From: Phoronis ovalis
Taxonomy: Eukaryota; Phoronida; Phoronidae
NCBI GenBank assembly: GCA_028565635.1
Contig: JAOXYB010036284.1
Span: forward strand, 1 to 24,931
DNA: 24,931 nt
Direction: 5' to 3'
In this document: positions 11,771-22,153 of the stretch, in pieces
Layout of the letters: each line of letters opens with the position of its first letter
How positions within the stretch are numbered: position 1 is the first letter of the stretch
The notes under the pieces: generated by a model
What the model saw: only the letters and a program-made list of their open reading frames with translations
Database searches by the model: none
Told to the model about the DNA's origin: nothing
Position numbers and translations under genes: made by a program

Positions 11771-14700
11771 CTGAAACGAAAAGAAAAAAAAAATGACTTC
11801 AATCTTACAGAAATAGTTTATACACCTACGATGTAATTAGGAAACCTGGATTTTTCACTGGGAGCTAACTAGAGCAACCACCTGTACTCTTAGATGGTAG
11901 AATATACACATGTCATTGTTTTCAGCTTTAATATTTCATAGGTAACATTGTGAATGCTAAAAGAATTTGGGCATGATTTTAAAACTGACTTTCACATCTT
12001 ACAAAATGACCGTCTACACAGAAATGTAGTTCTGTAAATGCACCTTGAAGTTTTTTTATCTGGTTTCCTTGGTTACATTTAAGGATGCATAAAACTTAGT
12101 TTTATAGCTAACTAAAAGCATGGTTGAAGTAGCAACTTTCATATCTCGCTTCAAAATTTGTCTCTACATTTCAAAGTTCACAATACGATTAATTCAACAG
12201 ACTTAAGTATAGTTTACATACTGGCTACGATGCTATGTTTTAATAAATTTTATTTTATACAGACCAATATCATTAGCAGCATAACAAAAGCGGTTCTACA
12301 ACTGTTACTTGTAATAGGCACATTTTCTGTGAATATAAACAATGCCCATTCCGAGACAGACATAGCCAACACAACACAAGCAGGTTTCCGTAAGTTCTTC
12401 TCTCCCTCAGAAATATGAACGTTTTCTACTTTACAGTTTTTTGACCTTGGTTTTGTAGCATTACAAGTAATACTCTAGTCTCCTAGGTAACATTCTATAG
12501 TTGAAAGGAAGCCTTTTATTTTATAAAGCATTGCTGCCCTGGATGATGACTGAAAGATTATGAATATTCATATTTTTTTTCCATCAGGTAGTTATAGAGA
12601 GGCTTATACATCTAACCTTAATGCAATAACTATGTATGAACTATTAACATTTTGTCCATATAAAATTGGCTTACATAAAAGATCACTGGTGATAAAACAA
12701 ATATTAAGTATTTATTATGTGGAGAACGCCATCAGTTTTTAGTGAACGGCGTCAAGTATTTTAAAGCACTTTTGTACGGAATAAAATATTGGCATGAAAT
12801 TTTAATGGTATCACAAAGTTCACAGGTCGAAAAATGCAGCTATTTGGTGCTGCATCATACAATGGCAAGGCAAGTGCTCACCTCCGGGTCTCAGTTCTAG
12901 AGTTCTATCATAAAATTAAAGCAAACAGCCGTGCTATTTGTGGCTACATAAATTTGGGTGATTAATCAGAAGAACTGGTAAATTTGTGGTATAAGCTATT
13001 TAGTGATCTCCACAAATCCTATACTGATTCCAGACATAAAAACTTTGTGTCACAAACAATGTACACTGCTGCCAAGGTCATCTCTGACAACTCTGGTGAC
13101 AAAAACCAATAAACCTTGTTTTGACTAATTACTGTATTTTGCTGTATATGTGGACAGAATAAATTTGAAAATTTATAGCAAATTTTTATAAGGCCAAGGC
13201 AGGAAAAGGTCATGTTAAATACTCTAGAAAAATTTTAAGACACAAATAATAGTTATATTCCCAAGACGACTGGAACTTTTATGATCATCAAATAATATTT
13301 CTTGTATGGCTGTTTCACTCGATGCCAAATAAGTCACTGTGTGTTTGGCATTACATAGTCCAGTTCTTGTATTTGAAAAATATATAGAAAAATCGTATTA
13401 AAAAATTAAATGCAGTAAAACTCAGAAAGTGCACTTTTACTAAAGAGCAAAAATATCTCTCTGTGTAGAACAATTTTTGTTATGTTTTCTTGAATATGTC
13501 AGGCTGCCATTGACTTAGCAAAAATCACTGGTACTTAAAATGTTAATGTGTACGTGTAAAACTTAATATCCTACAAGGCACACCTTTCTACATTCAATTA
13601 CTTTTATAGGTCTACCCTAAACCTTCAATGAGAATTCTTTACTTAGTGTGGTGTTATTTATTACCTAAAAAAATCTTTTTTCAAGGATTTATTTTCAACA
13701 GTTTTTAGGGATTTAATTATACGATACTTCGTATTTATGGATGGTTATGTATCAGACACGAAGGCATAATAAGACGTACAACGAGTTACCATAATCCTGG
13801 CTGTAACTAGCATAGAGAATCGTGCAGAATTATATGTATACAGGTGTTTGCTCACGAGAAGCAAATGTGGGATTACATACAATCAACTCCAATAAACTCT
13901 ATTTATAACCATAGTAATTTGAATTATTTAAGACCAGGCTAACATTAGTTCAGGCTCCCACTTTCTATACAGACAGAAATCATACATCAAATAAGAAACA
14001 GACTAGATTGATTGAACCACAGTTTTTTTAAATAAGTCGGGAGCCCCAAGTCTATAACAGCTGGGTCATTTTAACACTATTTTTCATAACATCAAGATCA
14101 ATGGGTGGATGTACAATCTTTTGAATTAGTATATGTTACACTATTTCACATAACTTATATGAAATGAAGTTAAAGTGCAAGATTTAATTCAAGACAAAAT
14201 GGCAATAATATATTTTGTTGGTTTCAAGAATTAATCACTTCCGTCCTTCAGGGAAAATGTCAAGTGAACAAAGCTTGATAGAACTTCAGCGTGACTGTAC
14301 CTAAAAAGTTTAAAATTCCTATTCGTCTGGCAGGCACCAGTGTTAACAAATCTCTGGTAACATTATCAGATTGTCAAATATGAGAGGGTTATAACTGGAG
14401 TCTTTCAAAATATCAACTGTAAGAAGAGACATTTAACATCTGCAAAAATGGCATTGTATCACACATATGATACATGAATTGCAATTCCAAAATACAAGTG
14501 GACACTCATTTTTATCCCATTGCATTCTAGCTATTTTTTCTAATGGTTAGTGCAGAATGTTAAAAATCAGTTATTCCAGGTACAAAATCTTATTCTACAT
14601 GTAAAATTTCAGCTAAAATTGTGATCTCACTTTCATTTGAAAATCTCAACCAATGAAAATAAACTGATGCACACGCAAATAAAATATTTGAATTTCATGA

Positions 14701-15045
14701 ATAAACTTTAATATTGGGTTCTAGTATAGCTTTATATAAATGTGGTGAAATTTAATCAACCATGGAACAAAACCTGGGCAGCACACTAAAACTTTTGACC
14801 ATGGTGTTATGATGACATCACAATTTTGTTTGTGAGCTTCAAAAATGTTTTTTCGCTCCATTAAAACTATAATACAAGGTGACATTGTAAATTTTTAAAT
14901 GAATAAGGGTGTTGCTTTATTCAGATTTTCAATCAAGCTCTCAAGTTTAAAGGTAAGTCTTGCGGACCTTGATACAATGACAATCTAACAGGATATTTAG
15001 TTGATAATGTAGAAAACAACATGGTCATAATGTAAGAAAGCTTAC
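11771..15045 (-). other. Intron between coding exons 2 and 3
   Basis: This is 3.3 kb of AT-rich sequence. The flanking exons join in frame directly, so no exon is needed between them, and I see none. Small open frames here are unsupported. No mobile element was recognised. Confidence 0.4.
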
Positions 15046-15317
15046 CATGCATACTTCTTCGTCTGGTTGATTCTCTAAGGTCGTAAGTTGGCGAATGTCT
15101 TGTTGGCTCAGCTGGACTAAGATTTGGGCTTAGATTTAATAACGGGGGACTATGTGTACTAAAATAATGTCCTGTGTGCTCGGGACTGTGTTCTGTCAGC
15201 TGCCCTTCTACAGCTTCTTGGCAAGTGGGGGATAACTGGTTACCATGGTAACTTGAAGGCTTTGGTAAAATGTGGATATGTGCTTCCTGAGAGGAGGCAA
15301 CTGGCATTCTGGGAAAT
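15046..15317 (-). CDS. First coding exon (exon 2) of unrecognised minus-strand gene; Ser/Pro-rich N-terminus
   Basis: The acceptor is AATTTCTTTGTAG before 15317 and the donor is CATG/GTAAGC at 15045. The start codon is ATG at 15305-15307. An in-frame TGA lies seven codons upstream, inside the 5' UTR exon (16068-16070), so this ATG is the first possible start. The exon encodes 87 residues plus one base, beginning MPVASSQEAHIHILPKPSS. The peptide is low-complexity with many Ser-Pro/Thr-Pro-like sites (LSPT, HSPEH, HSPP, LSPNLSP, HSPTYD), ending in a basic RRRS motif. This suggests a disordered region open to proline-directed kinases. It is translated from a transcript that shares a promoter with the PNRC-like gene. 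I do not recognise the family. Confidence 0.7.
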
Positions 15318-16053
15318 CTACAAAGAAATTTATTTTATGTAATGTATTATGTAACACTAAAAGTTCTTGAGAAAACTATGCAGGACTGTACCCTTGAAAA
15401 AATGACTCCAAGATCCTGGATCTGTACCAGGGATTGGAATACTGAAACTTGTTTAGAGTTCATCTTGCACAGCAGATGCATTACCATTCATATCAACTTT
15501 TATTGCAATATGGTTGCTGGGGAATTCTCTTATCGCATGAACGGCTGGTTTAATAATTTAGGCCAGTGCGTTGGTACCATTTATTTTGTGTCAGTGAGTA
15601 ATTAGTTACAAGGTCGGTTTTTAGTACAGAATTTTTTTACAGAATGAGAATTCTATTTCGCCACTTATTTTTTTTTTAAAGAAACTTAAAACGATAAATA
15701 TGCTGGATGGAATGTAAATCTTTAATATATGACGTTAAGTTCATAGCCGAGGCGGTTGATGTTAAAAATGCAATAATGTTTTCTCACATCAAAATGAAGG
15801 TTAGTTTTATTTGGTTTCAGGTTGATAACTGCTTAAGAGACGAGTTTACACGATATCCTAGATACCACGTCAATTTTCTTGACAGAGTAATAGGCCAGGT
15901 TTTACAGCCGTCTATCTTGATTATTATGGCAGTACATAGTTATTCAAACAAGTTCGATTGATCAAGCCCAACCCAGCATGACATACATTTCTAGAAAACA
16001 TCACAGATATTCACAAAAATACGCCAGAAAATACCAAATTATCAGTAACTTAC
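15318..16053 (-). other. First intron of the minus-strand gene
   Basis: This lies between the 5' UTR exon donor (GAAAG/GTAAGT) and the first coding exon. Two plus-strand open frames of about 85 codons fall here (15342-15605, 15707-15961). They lack conserved motifs, and I regard them as chance. Confidence 0.45.
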
Positions 16054-16200
16054 CTTTCTCTAGCTATTCAACTTTCCGGTTAGGTCAATAGTTTGGCAGT
16101 TTTCTTTAAAAAGATGGTAAGAATTTGAGAAGATATTTGGAGAGTTAATCAGCTAATCTAAGCGACGGCGTATTTTTCATGTGTTCTGAAAGGAGTCCCC
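16054..16200 (-). other. 5' UTR exon 1 of the minus-strand gene (upstream limit uncertain)
   Basis: A consensus donor, GAGAAAG/GTAAGTTACT, ends at 16054 on the minus strand. The segment contains CCGGAAAG, an ETS-like element, and a TGA in frame with the downstream start codon. The transcription start cannot be seen, and the upper coordinate is only an estimate, chosen to end before the CRE/ETS block at about 16213. Confidence 0.45.
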
Positions 16201-16440
16201 GCCTACGACCCCTACGTCACTTCCGACTGGAATTCTCTTTACGAGTTTACCCGAAATAGTACGAAAATGAACTTTCCGAAAATAAATTTATGGTAATTTC
16301 TGGCAGCTGATGTAATGTCAGGTGACTAAAACGTAAATAAAGTTTTGATTGGTAGATTCAGTCATATGATTACAATTGGGACATTGTATTGGCTGATTCA
16401 CCGTGATGTGTTGGTAATTTTATGACGAAGGAGACGAGAG
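16070..16440. promoter_or_regulatory. Putative bidirectional promoter between the minus-strand gene and the PNRC-like gene
   Basis: Two divergent genes are separated by a few hundred bases that are richer in CpG than the surroundings. Visible elements are a CRE-like TACGTCAC at 16213-16220 immediately joined to an ETS-like CTTCCG (16219-16225), and a second ETS-like CTTTCCG on each side of it. Three inverted CCAAT boxes (ATTGG) lie at 16348-16352, 16375-16379 and 16388-16392. No TATA box stands out. Clustered NF-Y sites with CRE/ETS elements are typical of housekeeping bidirectional promoters, and their activity here is inferred. Confidence 0.55.
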
Positions 16441-16488
16441 ACAAGGAAGAGGAGAGAGCGGCTGTTTAGCCAGAATATTAGCAAATAT

Positions 16489-16554
16489 ATGAAAGATCTA
16501 AAGAGACAGAGTAACCGAAAAAGGAGACAATCACTCAAGGATCATTTTGACTGA
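16489..16554 (+). other. Upstream ORF 1 in the PNRC-like leader
   Basis: ATG at 16489 opens 21 codons rich in Lys, Arg and Gln (MKDLKRQSNRKRRQS..) before TGA at 16552-16554. It lies between the promoter and the PNRC-like start. It is translated only if the transcript starts upstream of it and no intron removes it. Confidence 0.45.
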
Positions 16555-16561
16555 AAATCGT

Positions 16562-16597
16562 ATGAAACTGTTGAGTTTTAACACTAAAACTAGATAG
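16562..16597 (+). other. Upstream ORF 2 in the PNRC-like leader
   Basis: ATG at 16562 is followed by 10 more codons (MKLLSFNTKTR) and TAG. A minimal start-stop ORF (ATG TAG) follows at 16603-16608. No further ATG occurs before the main start at 16885. Confidence 0.45.
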
Positions 16598-16684
16598 TGT
16601 TTATGTAGTGCCTTTTGAACAAAGATAGTAGAATCGCCATCTTGAGATTTTATTTTAGTGTTTTTTGTATCAGTTTTCAGTTTG

Positions 16685-16855
16685 GAACGAGATCAAGCCA
16701 GGTCTCGTTCGTTCCTAGGGTTTAGATTTCTAGTACTTAGCAAAAGGTACTTACATAAGGGATAATTCCCGTGTCACAGGAATTAAAGGTTCAAGTTTAA
16801 ATTGACCTTTGGGATTCAAATCTTCTAGATTTGATATTTGCGTCACCAAAGTGAC
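16685..16855 (+). other. Array of six consecutive hairpins upstream of the PNRC-like start codon
   Basis: The inverted repeats are, in order: GAACGAGA/TCTCGTTC (16685-16710, 8-bp stem, 10-base loop); AGTAC/GTACT (16732-16751); TAATTCC/GGAATTA (16763-16785, 7 bp); AGGTTCAA/TTGACCT (16787-16808, one bulge); TCAAATCT/AGATTTGA (16816-16834, 8 bp, 3-base loop); GTCAC/GTGAC (16842-16855, 4-base loop). They tile almost without overlap and stop 29 bases before the ATG at 16885. They could be RNA hairpins in the 5' leader or DNA palindromes bound by proteins. Confidence 0.55.
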
Positions 16856-16884
16856 CTATTTTGTAGCCAATTATAATTATTGTT

Positions 16885-17262
16885 ATGTGTCAAGCGTGCA
16901 ATATCGCACCCAAGATGCAGCAGGAAAATGAATATACAGGGGGTGTGCATACATCCAGACGACGTGGTAGCTTTAACATGCCAAAAAAGTGCCACAATAA
17001 TAATAACAACCGAGGTACTCCGTCACCCAAACAATTTCAGGGTGCTCGCCGACCAAAATCATCAAGTCCAAAGACTTTGATTTACTCATTTGTTGCCAAA
17101 TCCCCCTCGCCTACAAACGAAGCATATGCCGGTGCTAAATTTAACGATCCTCCTGCCCCACAGGTGCTTCCAAGACCCCCTACTCATTGGGTTTCGGGGC
17201 CAGGACTGAGACATAATGAACTCACCTCGCATTTAAAGCAGTTATTAAAAGTCGAGGCATAA
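16885..17262 (+). CDS. PNRC2: PNRC-like protein (proline-rich nuclear receptor coactivator / decapping adaptor)
   Basis: The product is a 125-residue protein from a single open frame. The C-terminal third is the PNRC signature: YAGAKF (81-86), then the Pro-rich NDPPAPQVLPRPPTHW (87-102), and the terminal LKQLL box (117-121) followed by KVEA. This matches, from memory of the family, the vertebrate PNRC1/PNRC2 block YAGAKF..PPSPSVLPKPPSHW and their C-terminal LKTLLKV. In vertebrates PNRC2 bridges phosphorylated UPF1 and DCP1A in mRNA decay and binds nuclear receptors through its Pro-rich and NR-box motifs. The N-terminus here is basic (RRR at 25-27), with an Asn run at 38-42 and several SP/TP sites, and is poorly conserved. 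The start could be Met1 (weak context) or Met11 at 16915, which has A at -3. Length is close to PNRC2 (about 139). The symbol marks the family; which vertebrate paralogue is closer cannot be told. Confidence 0.88.
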   Translation: MCQACNIAPKMQQENEYTGGVHTSRRRGSFNMPKKCHNNNNNRGTPSPKQFQGARRPKSSSPKTLIYSFVAKSPSPTNEAYAGAKFNDPPAPQVLPRPPTHWVSGPGLRHNELTSHLKQLLKVEA

Positions 17263-17623
17263 GATGATATATAAATTGGATTTTATCAGTATTATTGAGC
17301 ATTCCACTGTTGATCAATCAATTTTAAGGCATTTTTACGCTGCAAGAATCAATGAAAATTCTAGTATTAATTAATGAACAGTTGTAAAGGTGTCTTTTAT
17401 AATTGTGTTTCTTTTGTCATAAATGTACAGTATGTAAATTTGTACATTTCTTATGTATTTGCTTGTAAATTGCATGCAATTGGTGATTAATGCTCTAGAA
17501 AGATTGAGTTTGTAAATTTGTATAGGTTAGGATTTTTTGTTCTATCACTGCCACTTGGCGGTTCTTTTATATATTCTCTATCGCACGATAATAACCTGCT
17601 ATCTCATTTGTGGTGTATTAATA

Positions 17624-17839
17624 CAGATTTAGGGAAAGATACAGATTCTGTTATTTTGAATAATTATGATTAGGTCAAGATGCAAATTTTACTGTTGCTA
17701 AAACTCAGATTTAAGAAAAGGCACCATTTTTACAATTTAGGGAAAAAACAATTTTGTCTAGTTTGAAACTCAGATTTAGGGAAAACCACAATTTTGTAAT
17801 CTCAGATTTAGGGGAAAACATATTTGGATTTAGGGTAGA
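17624..17839 (+). repeat. Six imperfect copies of CAGATTTAGGGAAA
   Basis: Copies start at about 17624, 17706, 17733, 17771, 17803 and 17826. The best-preserved units also share CACAATTTTGT behind the core. Spacing is irregular (about 82, 27, 38, 32 and 23 bases), so this is a decayed tandem array. It lies in the presumed PNRC 3' UTR. Confidence 0.65.
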
Positions 17840-18798
17840 TTCAATTAAACAATTCTAATTAGTTAAATTTCTGAGAAAACTAGTTTATTAGTGCCTTCCA
17901 TTTAATTTTCTGTCTCAGATTGTTTATATAGCATACTGTTGAAAATTTGAACAAACTTGTTCTATGCCAAAAAATGTTTTAAGCATTTGTTATTGTTTTA
18001 AGACTGCACTGTTATTGTTTTCTCAAACCATACTAAACTATTGTTTGTTTTAGATTCCTTTATTATACCACAACTGAAATAGCTATAATTATGTTTGCTT
18101 TTTGCTTCAATAGTTGAGCTAGTATTCTCGTGACAGTTTTGCAGGTTTTGTACAGTTTTATAATACACAAGTTGTATCTAGTCAGAGATTTAGCTGTGCG
18201 TACCAATTTTTGTATGTAAATGAGAAATTCTTCGGTACACTTTTATTACAAATATATTTTTGTACATATCCGAAATGTAAATGCAGGGCAAATTATTTTG
18301 AAAATGTTTTTTGTTGAGCTTTTCATAAAGTTTATAAATATGCACATAGTGTGTTACCCAGAAATGATACAAATTATAAATTTGTATATTGTGTATCAAA
18401 TAGTATCATGGACTCTAACCCAAGAGTCTCAAACACATTATTAATGGTAAAGAATTTTATGAGAGTTTATTAGAAAACAATCACATAGTATTATGAAATG
18501 TCTTTGTTAGAATATTTTTTTGACTTTAAGATGGCTCTGTTTATGTAAAGTAGGACTGTGACTTAGTTAATTATTTAAAATTGAGAACCCGGTGCAAAGA
18601 GACTTCAGATGAAAGACTTGAGCACGAAAAGAGTGATTGTTACAGAAGAAAACCTGAGTTGTCAAGAAATTAAATACGCAAGCCCTGCAATTGCACAGGA
18701 AGACAATGAGCTGAAGAATTTGTCATGATGATAGCTAAGACTGTCATGACAAAACTAGCTATAGATAATGCACTGCAGCATCCTTTTTCTCTTTTTTT

Positions 18799-18816
18799 GG
18801 GTCCTTTTTAGGACCC
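18799..18816 (+). other. GC-rich 7-bp hairpin with a TTTT loop
   Basis: GGGTCCT TTTT AGGACCC is a perfect stem in a very AT-rich presumed 3' UTR, preceded by a run of T. It is a candidate regulatory stem-loop. It is not a bacterial-style terminator, since the context is eukaryotic. Confidence 0.5.
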
Positions 18817-19012
18817 TCCACATACTCCAAAAGGAGCTAATCAACTTAAAACTGTATGATGTGGTATGTTGTGCACTTGGGTGTTGATGTGTGTTGGTGC
18901 TTAAAGCAAGGTGTTACAGATCAAAGTCACTGCACTTGTGGTTTATATGTGTCATGCCTAAACTAGGTGCAGAGTGTGACAGTTGTGTGTGTGGGGAGTT
19001 TTTATGACAGTA

Positions 19013-19018
19013 AATAAA
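19013..19018 (+). other. Candidate polyadenylation signal of the PNRC-like gene
   Basis: AATAAA is followed within 10-30 bases by a T/G-rich stretch (GCTTGTCTGTGCTGTC), the usual arrangement of a cleavage site. A competing signal lies at 20059-20064. Confidence 0.35.
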
Positions 19019-20070
19019 TCAGTAATGCTTGTCTGTGCTGTCACATGATGCATGAGTTGTGACGAGAATTAAGGTGAAAGTGTCCAAAGTTTTGTCATGG
19101 AGCACATGATTGAGGTTAACAACTGTTTCAAAATGTGTAAATCATGTTCAGTTTGATTCATTCTTATGCTTATCAAAAATTAATGGGCACTGGAAAAATG
19201 TAATGGTTTGGCATTTGTTATTGGATGAAGCCAATCTATTTGCCTGTCTTGCCAAAATTGACACTTGCACTGTAAAGAGAATGTGCCTACACGAGTAAAT
19301 TTTTACTGGACAAATCTAATTCTGTAATGAGGTAACTTTCAGATTTCGATCTTCATATGAACAATTATAACCGGAATTTCCAAGAATAATTATAAAAAGT
19401 TCAAGTTGCTACACTTGTAATGAGGTACCCAGATTTAAATTGTTCACTGGGAATTGTAGTATATCTGCATGCTCAAGGAGCACAGAAGTGCAGGCCACAA
19501 TTTACATTGCAAACATCTGTAAGATGGTACTGTACATATTTCACTTTTTCTGATACTGAACATGTAAAAATATGAAAAGGCAAGTAACTATTTTCCTCAG
19601 AAATGTGTGGGTTTTGAATGTGTAATTCCTTGATTAGAACTATAGGTTATTACTGCGAACATGACGATAAAACCCACCAGTTATTTCAGCTTTTGACAAT
19701 ATGTTAAAAAAAAAAAAAATTGCCAAGTATTGATCAAAATATGTTTAGCTGTGGGGAACCGGAATCTGCAAAATTTTGTGCAGTAATATACAATGCGGAG
19801 GTAATTGACTACAGATAAACCTACTTTTATATTTAAAACATTGGTTGCTTCCATATCTTGGAAATTACTGGTCATTCTGAAATATGACCTGTTATTATTC
19901 TAAAGTGATATTACAGATTGTTGATCTGTTTGGTATTAAACTATTTGCAATAGTCATTGGCTGAAAAACTTTCATTGTGAAGCAGCCGAACTAGAGATTT
20001 GGGAAGTTCCTATGCACAACTGTGTCTTTCTAAGACCAGATTCCCTTCGCTGTATGATAATAAAACTTTG

Positions 20071-22153
20071 TCAGTTTAGATAGTAATGAATGCTTATTGC
20101 TTTCGCAGATTCAATTCAATGACGACATTTAAGTTTATTCTCGGGATCAAGTACCTAATCCTGCCTTAATACAAAATATTTTTCTAAATCGAGACATTCC
20201 AGTAGAAATATGGCATACACTATTTAATTAAATGATTCTTTTCAATAGCTCAGGTTGACAGGCTCGTCATGTTATACTTCTAGGCCATCACTTCATATAA
20301 AACAGCTATGGCAATGGATTTTAAAAATGTAAAGTTGAGATGTTTTTGACGTATTTCAAGAATCCCCACACAGAATATTGGTAATTCAATATCCAAATTA
20401 AAAAATCTCTTCACATAAAACGGAAATCAAAAAAGGCTTCTGAACATAAACATTATATTAATGATATCAAAGAAATATTTTGCTTGTCCATATGAAACAT
20501 ACCTTAAAATAGGAAAAAAAAAATTAAACTTGTAACATTAAATAGTTAGCCTGTTTCTGTATAAACTAGTTGCAAATATTAAAGCAATGTTTTACGAAGT
20601 TTGGATCAAATTTCATTAAAAAGAAATGTCCATCTGGATTCTTCTGCATCTGGTAGTGTGACATCCGCAAGTGGAATAAAGAATAACATAACCTTAGTAT
20701 AGAACCTGCTTGTATAACAACTATTTCTCAAAAGTAAAAATGGGTTGTGCATAGGAAATCTTTCCAAATCTAGCAGCTAACTGGAAAATAAAACTTGCCA
20801 GATGAGGACTGCTTTGCAAAAAAAAAATGTTGAAAAGTTTTCAAATAACATTCTTATTACATAGATAAAACTTGTTTAAAATGTCAGTCAGAATACAAAT
20901 ATTAGTTGTTACATCACGGGATTATGAGATGTAACTGATTTAAAACAGATAAAAAAGCATTTTCTAGTATCGTATGTACAAATTTATTCACAGTAAGCAT
21001 CATCACATTCATACTAAGCAAAACTTATCAAAAACTGTCGCGGTTACTTATGCTACATTTCAATATGTACAGCTAATATTTTTAGTAACTATTTGCAAAT
21101 TAACAATCCTATTTTCTTAACTCGCACTAATTATTCAATTTTACAAATCATTGATGAATACTGTCTAGGAAACTACACTTTTACATGGCCATGATAATTA
21201 CAGTACTTTTTTATTTTAAAACTATCTAGAATCTTGCATATGTTTGTTTTTGCAGTGTTCAATAAATGCACATTCCTATGTGAATTGCAAACCAAGGTTT
21301 TGAGTATATATGCAGTGAATATATTGCCTAAAAAGGTGTTATTATAAGAGTACAGGTACTGAACATGGAAAATTCCATTCATATTGTTCACACCTAACAT
21401 GAAAAGTATTACACTTGTAACTAATTGTAGGTATTGTTAAAACTGAGTACAGATATATATTGCTGCTTTAACATAAGCTTTGAGTATGGGTCAAGCTGCT
21501 GCAAATTGCATTGTGAGTGACCCTGGTTCAAAAAGTTAACGGCATTGTAAGCAACCCTGCTTCAACAGTCATTACACCAGTGTTTAACCTATACAACGAA
21601 ACTGAAGCCGACACATATGCACTTTTAATACCAGGCTAAATAATAATATAAGCAGATGTCTCCCTTCATATCTGGAGAGCATTTATATACAGTAACTTTT
21701 CCAAAATCCCTTTATTACATGGTGTCTTATATTGCCCTGTGCTACAAGTATTGCCAATATAATGTTAAAATGTATAAAAAAAATGTTGTAGTGACAACAT
21801 AGCAAGCTCTTGAAATACAACATATGATCTGAGTAATAATTTAATACAGTTTATACAAATAACAGGTTAAAAAAGCCTTGTGATATGTACGTGCTTAAAT
21901 TTAAGCAGGCACTCTAGGTTACTTTGCTTGATACAAACTTCAATTAAGCCATAGCAAGCTTCTTATTACGACGTGGTAATATACACACAATAACAATATT
22001 TTGCAATCTAACATAAACATTTCAAAGCTCTTTGCTAATTGTTCCTCCAGGTTGTATTCTTTTGGTCAAGAGTATATAATTGCTTTAATGCAAGTGAAGC
22101 AATACATAAATTAAATGTCTGGTATCTCTCCTTGAGTAGAATAATGAAAAGCT
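20071..22153 (-). other. Probable 3' UTR of the PRC1-like gene and convergent intergenic space
   Basis: This is AT-rich and non-coding. Minus-strand AATAAA signals (TTTATT on the plus strand) occur at 21711-21716 and 20983-20988. I cannot tell which is used. A small 34-bp-period direct repeat lies at 21508-21565. Nothing else stands out. Confidence 0.35.

Larger units (their letters stand above)
17263..20070 (+). other. Probable long 3' UTR of the PNRC-like gene
   Basis: This AT- and T-rich sequence has no coding potential and holds the repeat cluster at 17624-17839 and a strong hairpin at 18799-18816. Two plus-strand poly(A) signals are plausible ends. AATAAA at 19013-19018 is followed by a TG-rich stretch, and AATAAA at 20059-20064. 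Several TGTAAAT/TGTACA-type motifs near 17425-17525 resemble Pumilio or AU-rich regulatory elements, but I cannot claim function. Confidence 0.4.

Noticed and set aside
15342-15605. Plus-strand 87-codon open frame next to the first coding exon
   Set aside because: It lies antisense within the same intron, lacks splice or promoter context, and the peptide has no domain features.
15707-15961. Plus-strand 84-codon open frame in the first intron of the minus-strand gene
   Set aside because: It has no recognisable motif and its composition is like the surrounding intron. It overlaps nothing supported, so it is probably chance.
16880-17080. Second plus-strand frame overlapping the PNRC-like CDS
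   Set aside because: It begins at a TTG and is the shadow of the PNRC-like frame, with no conserved motif.
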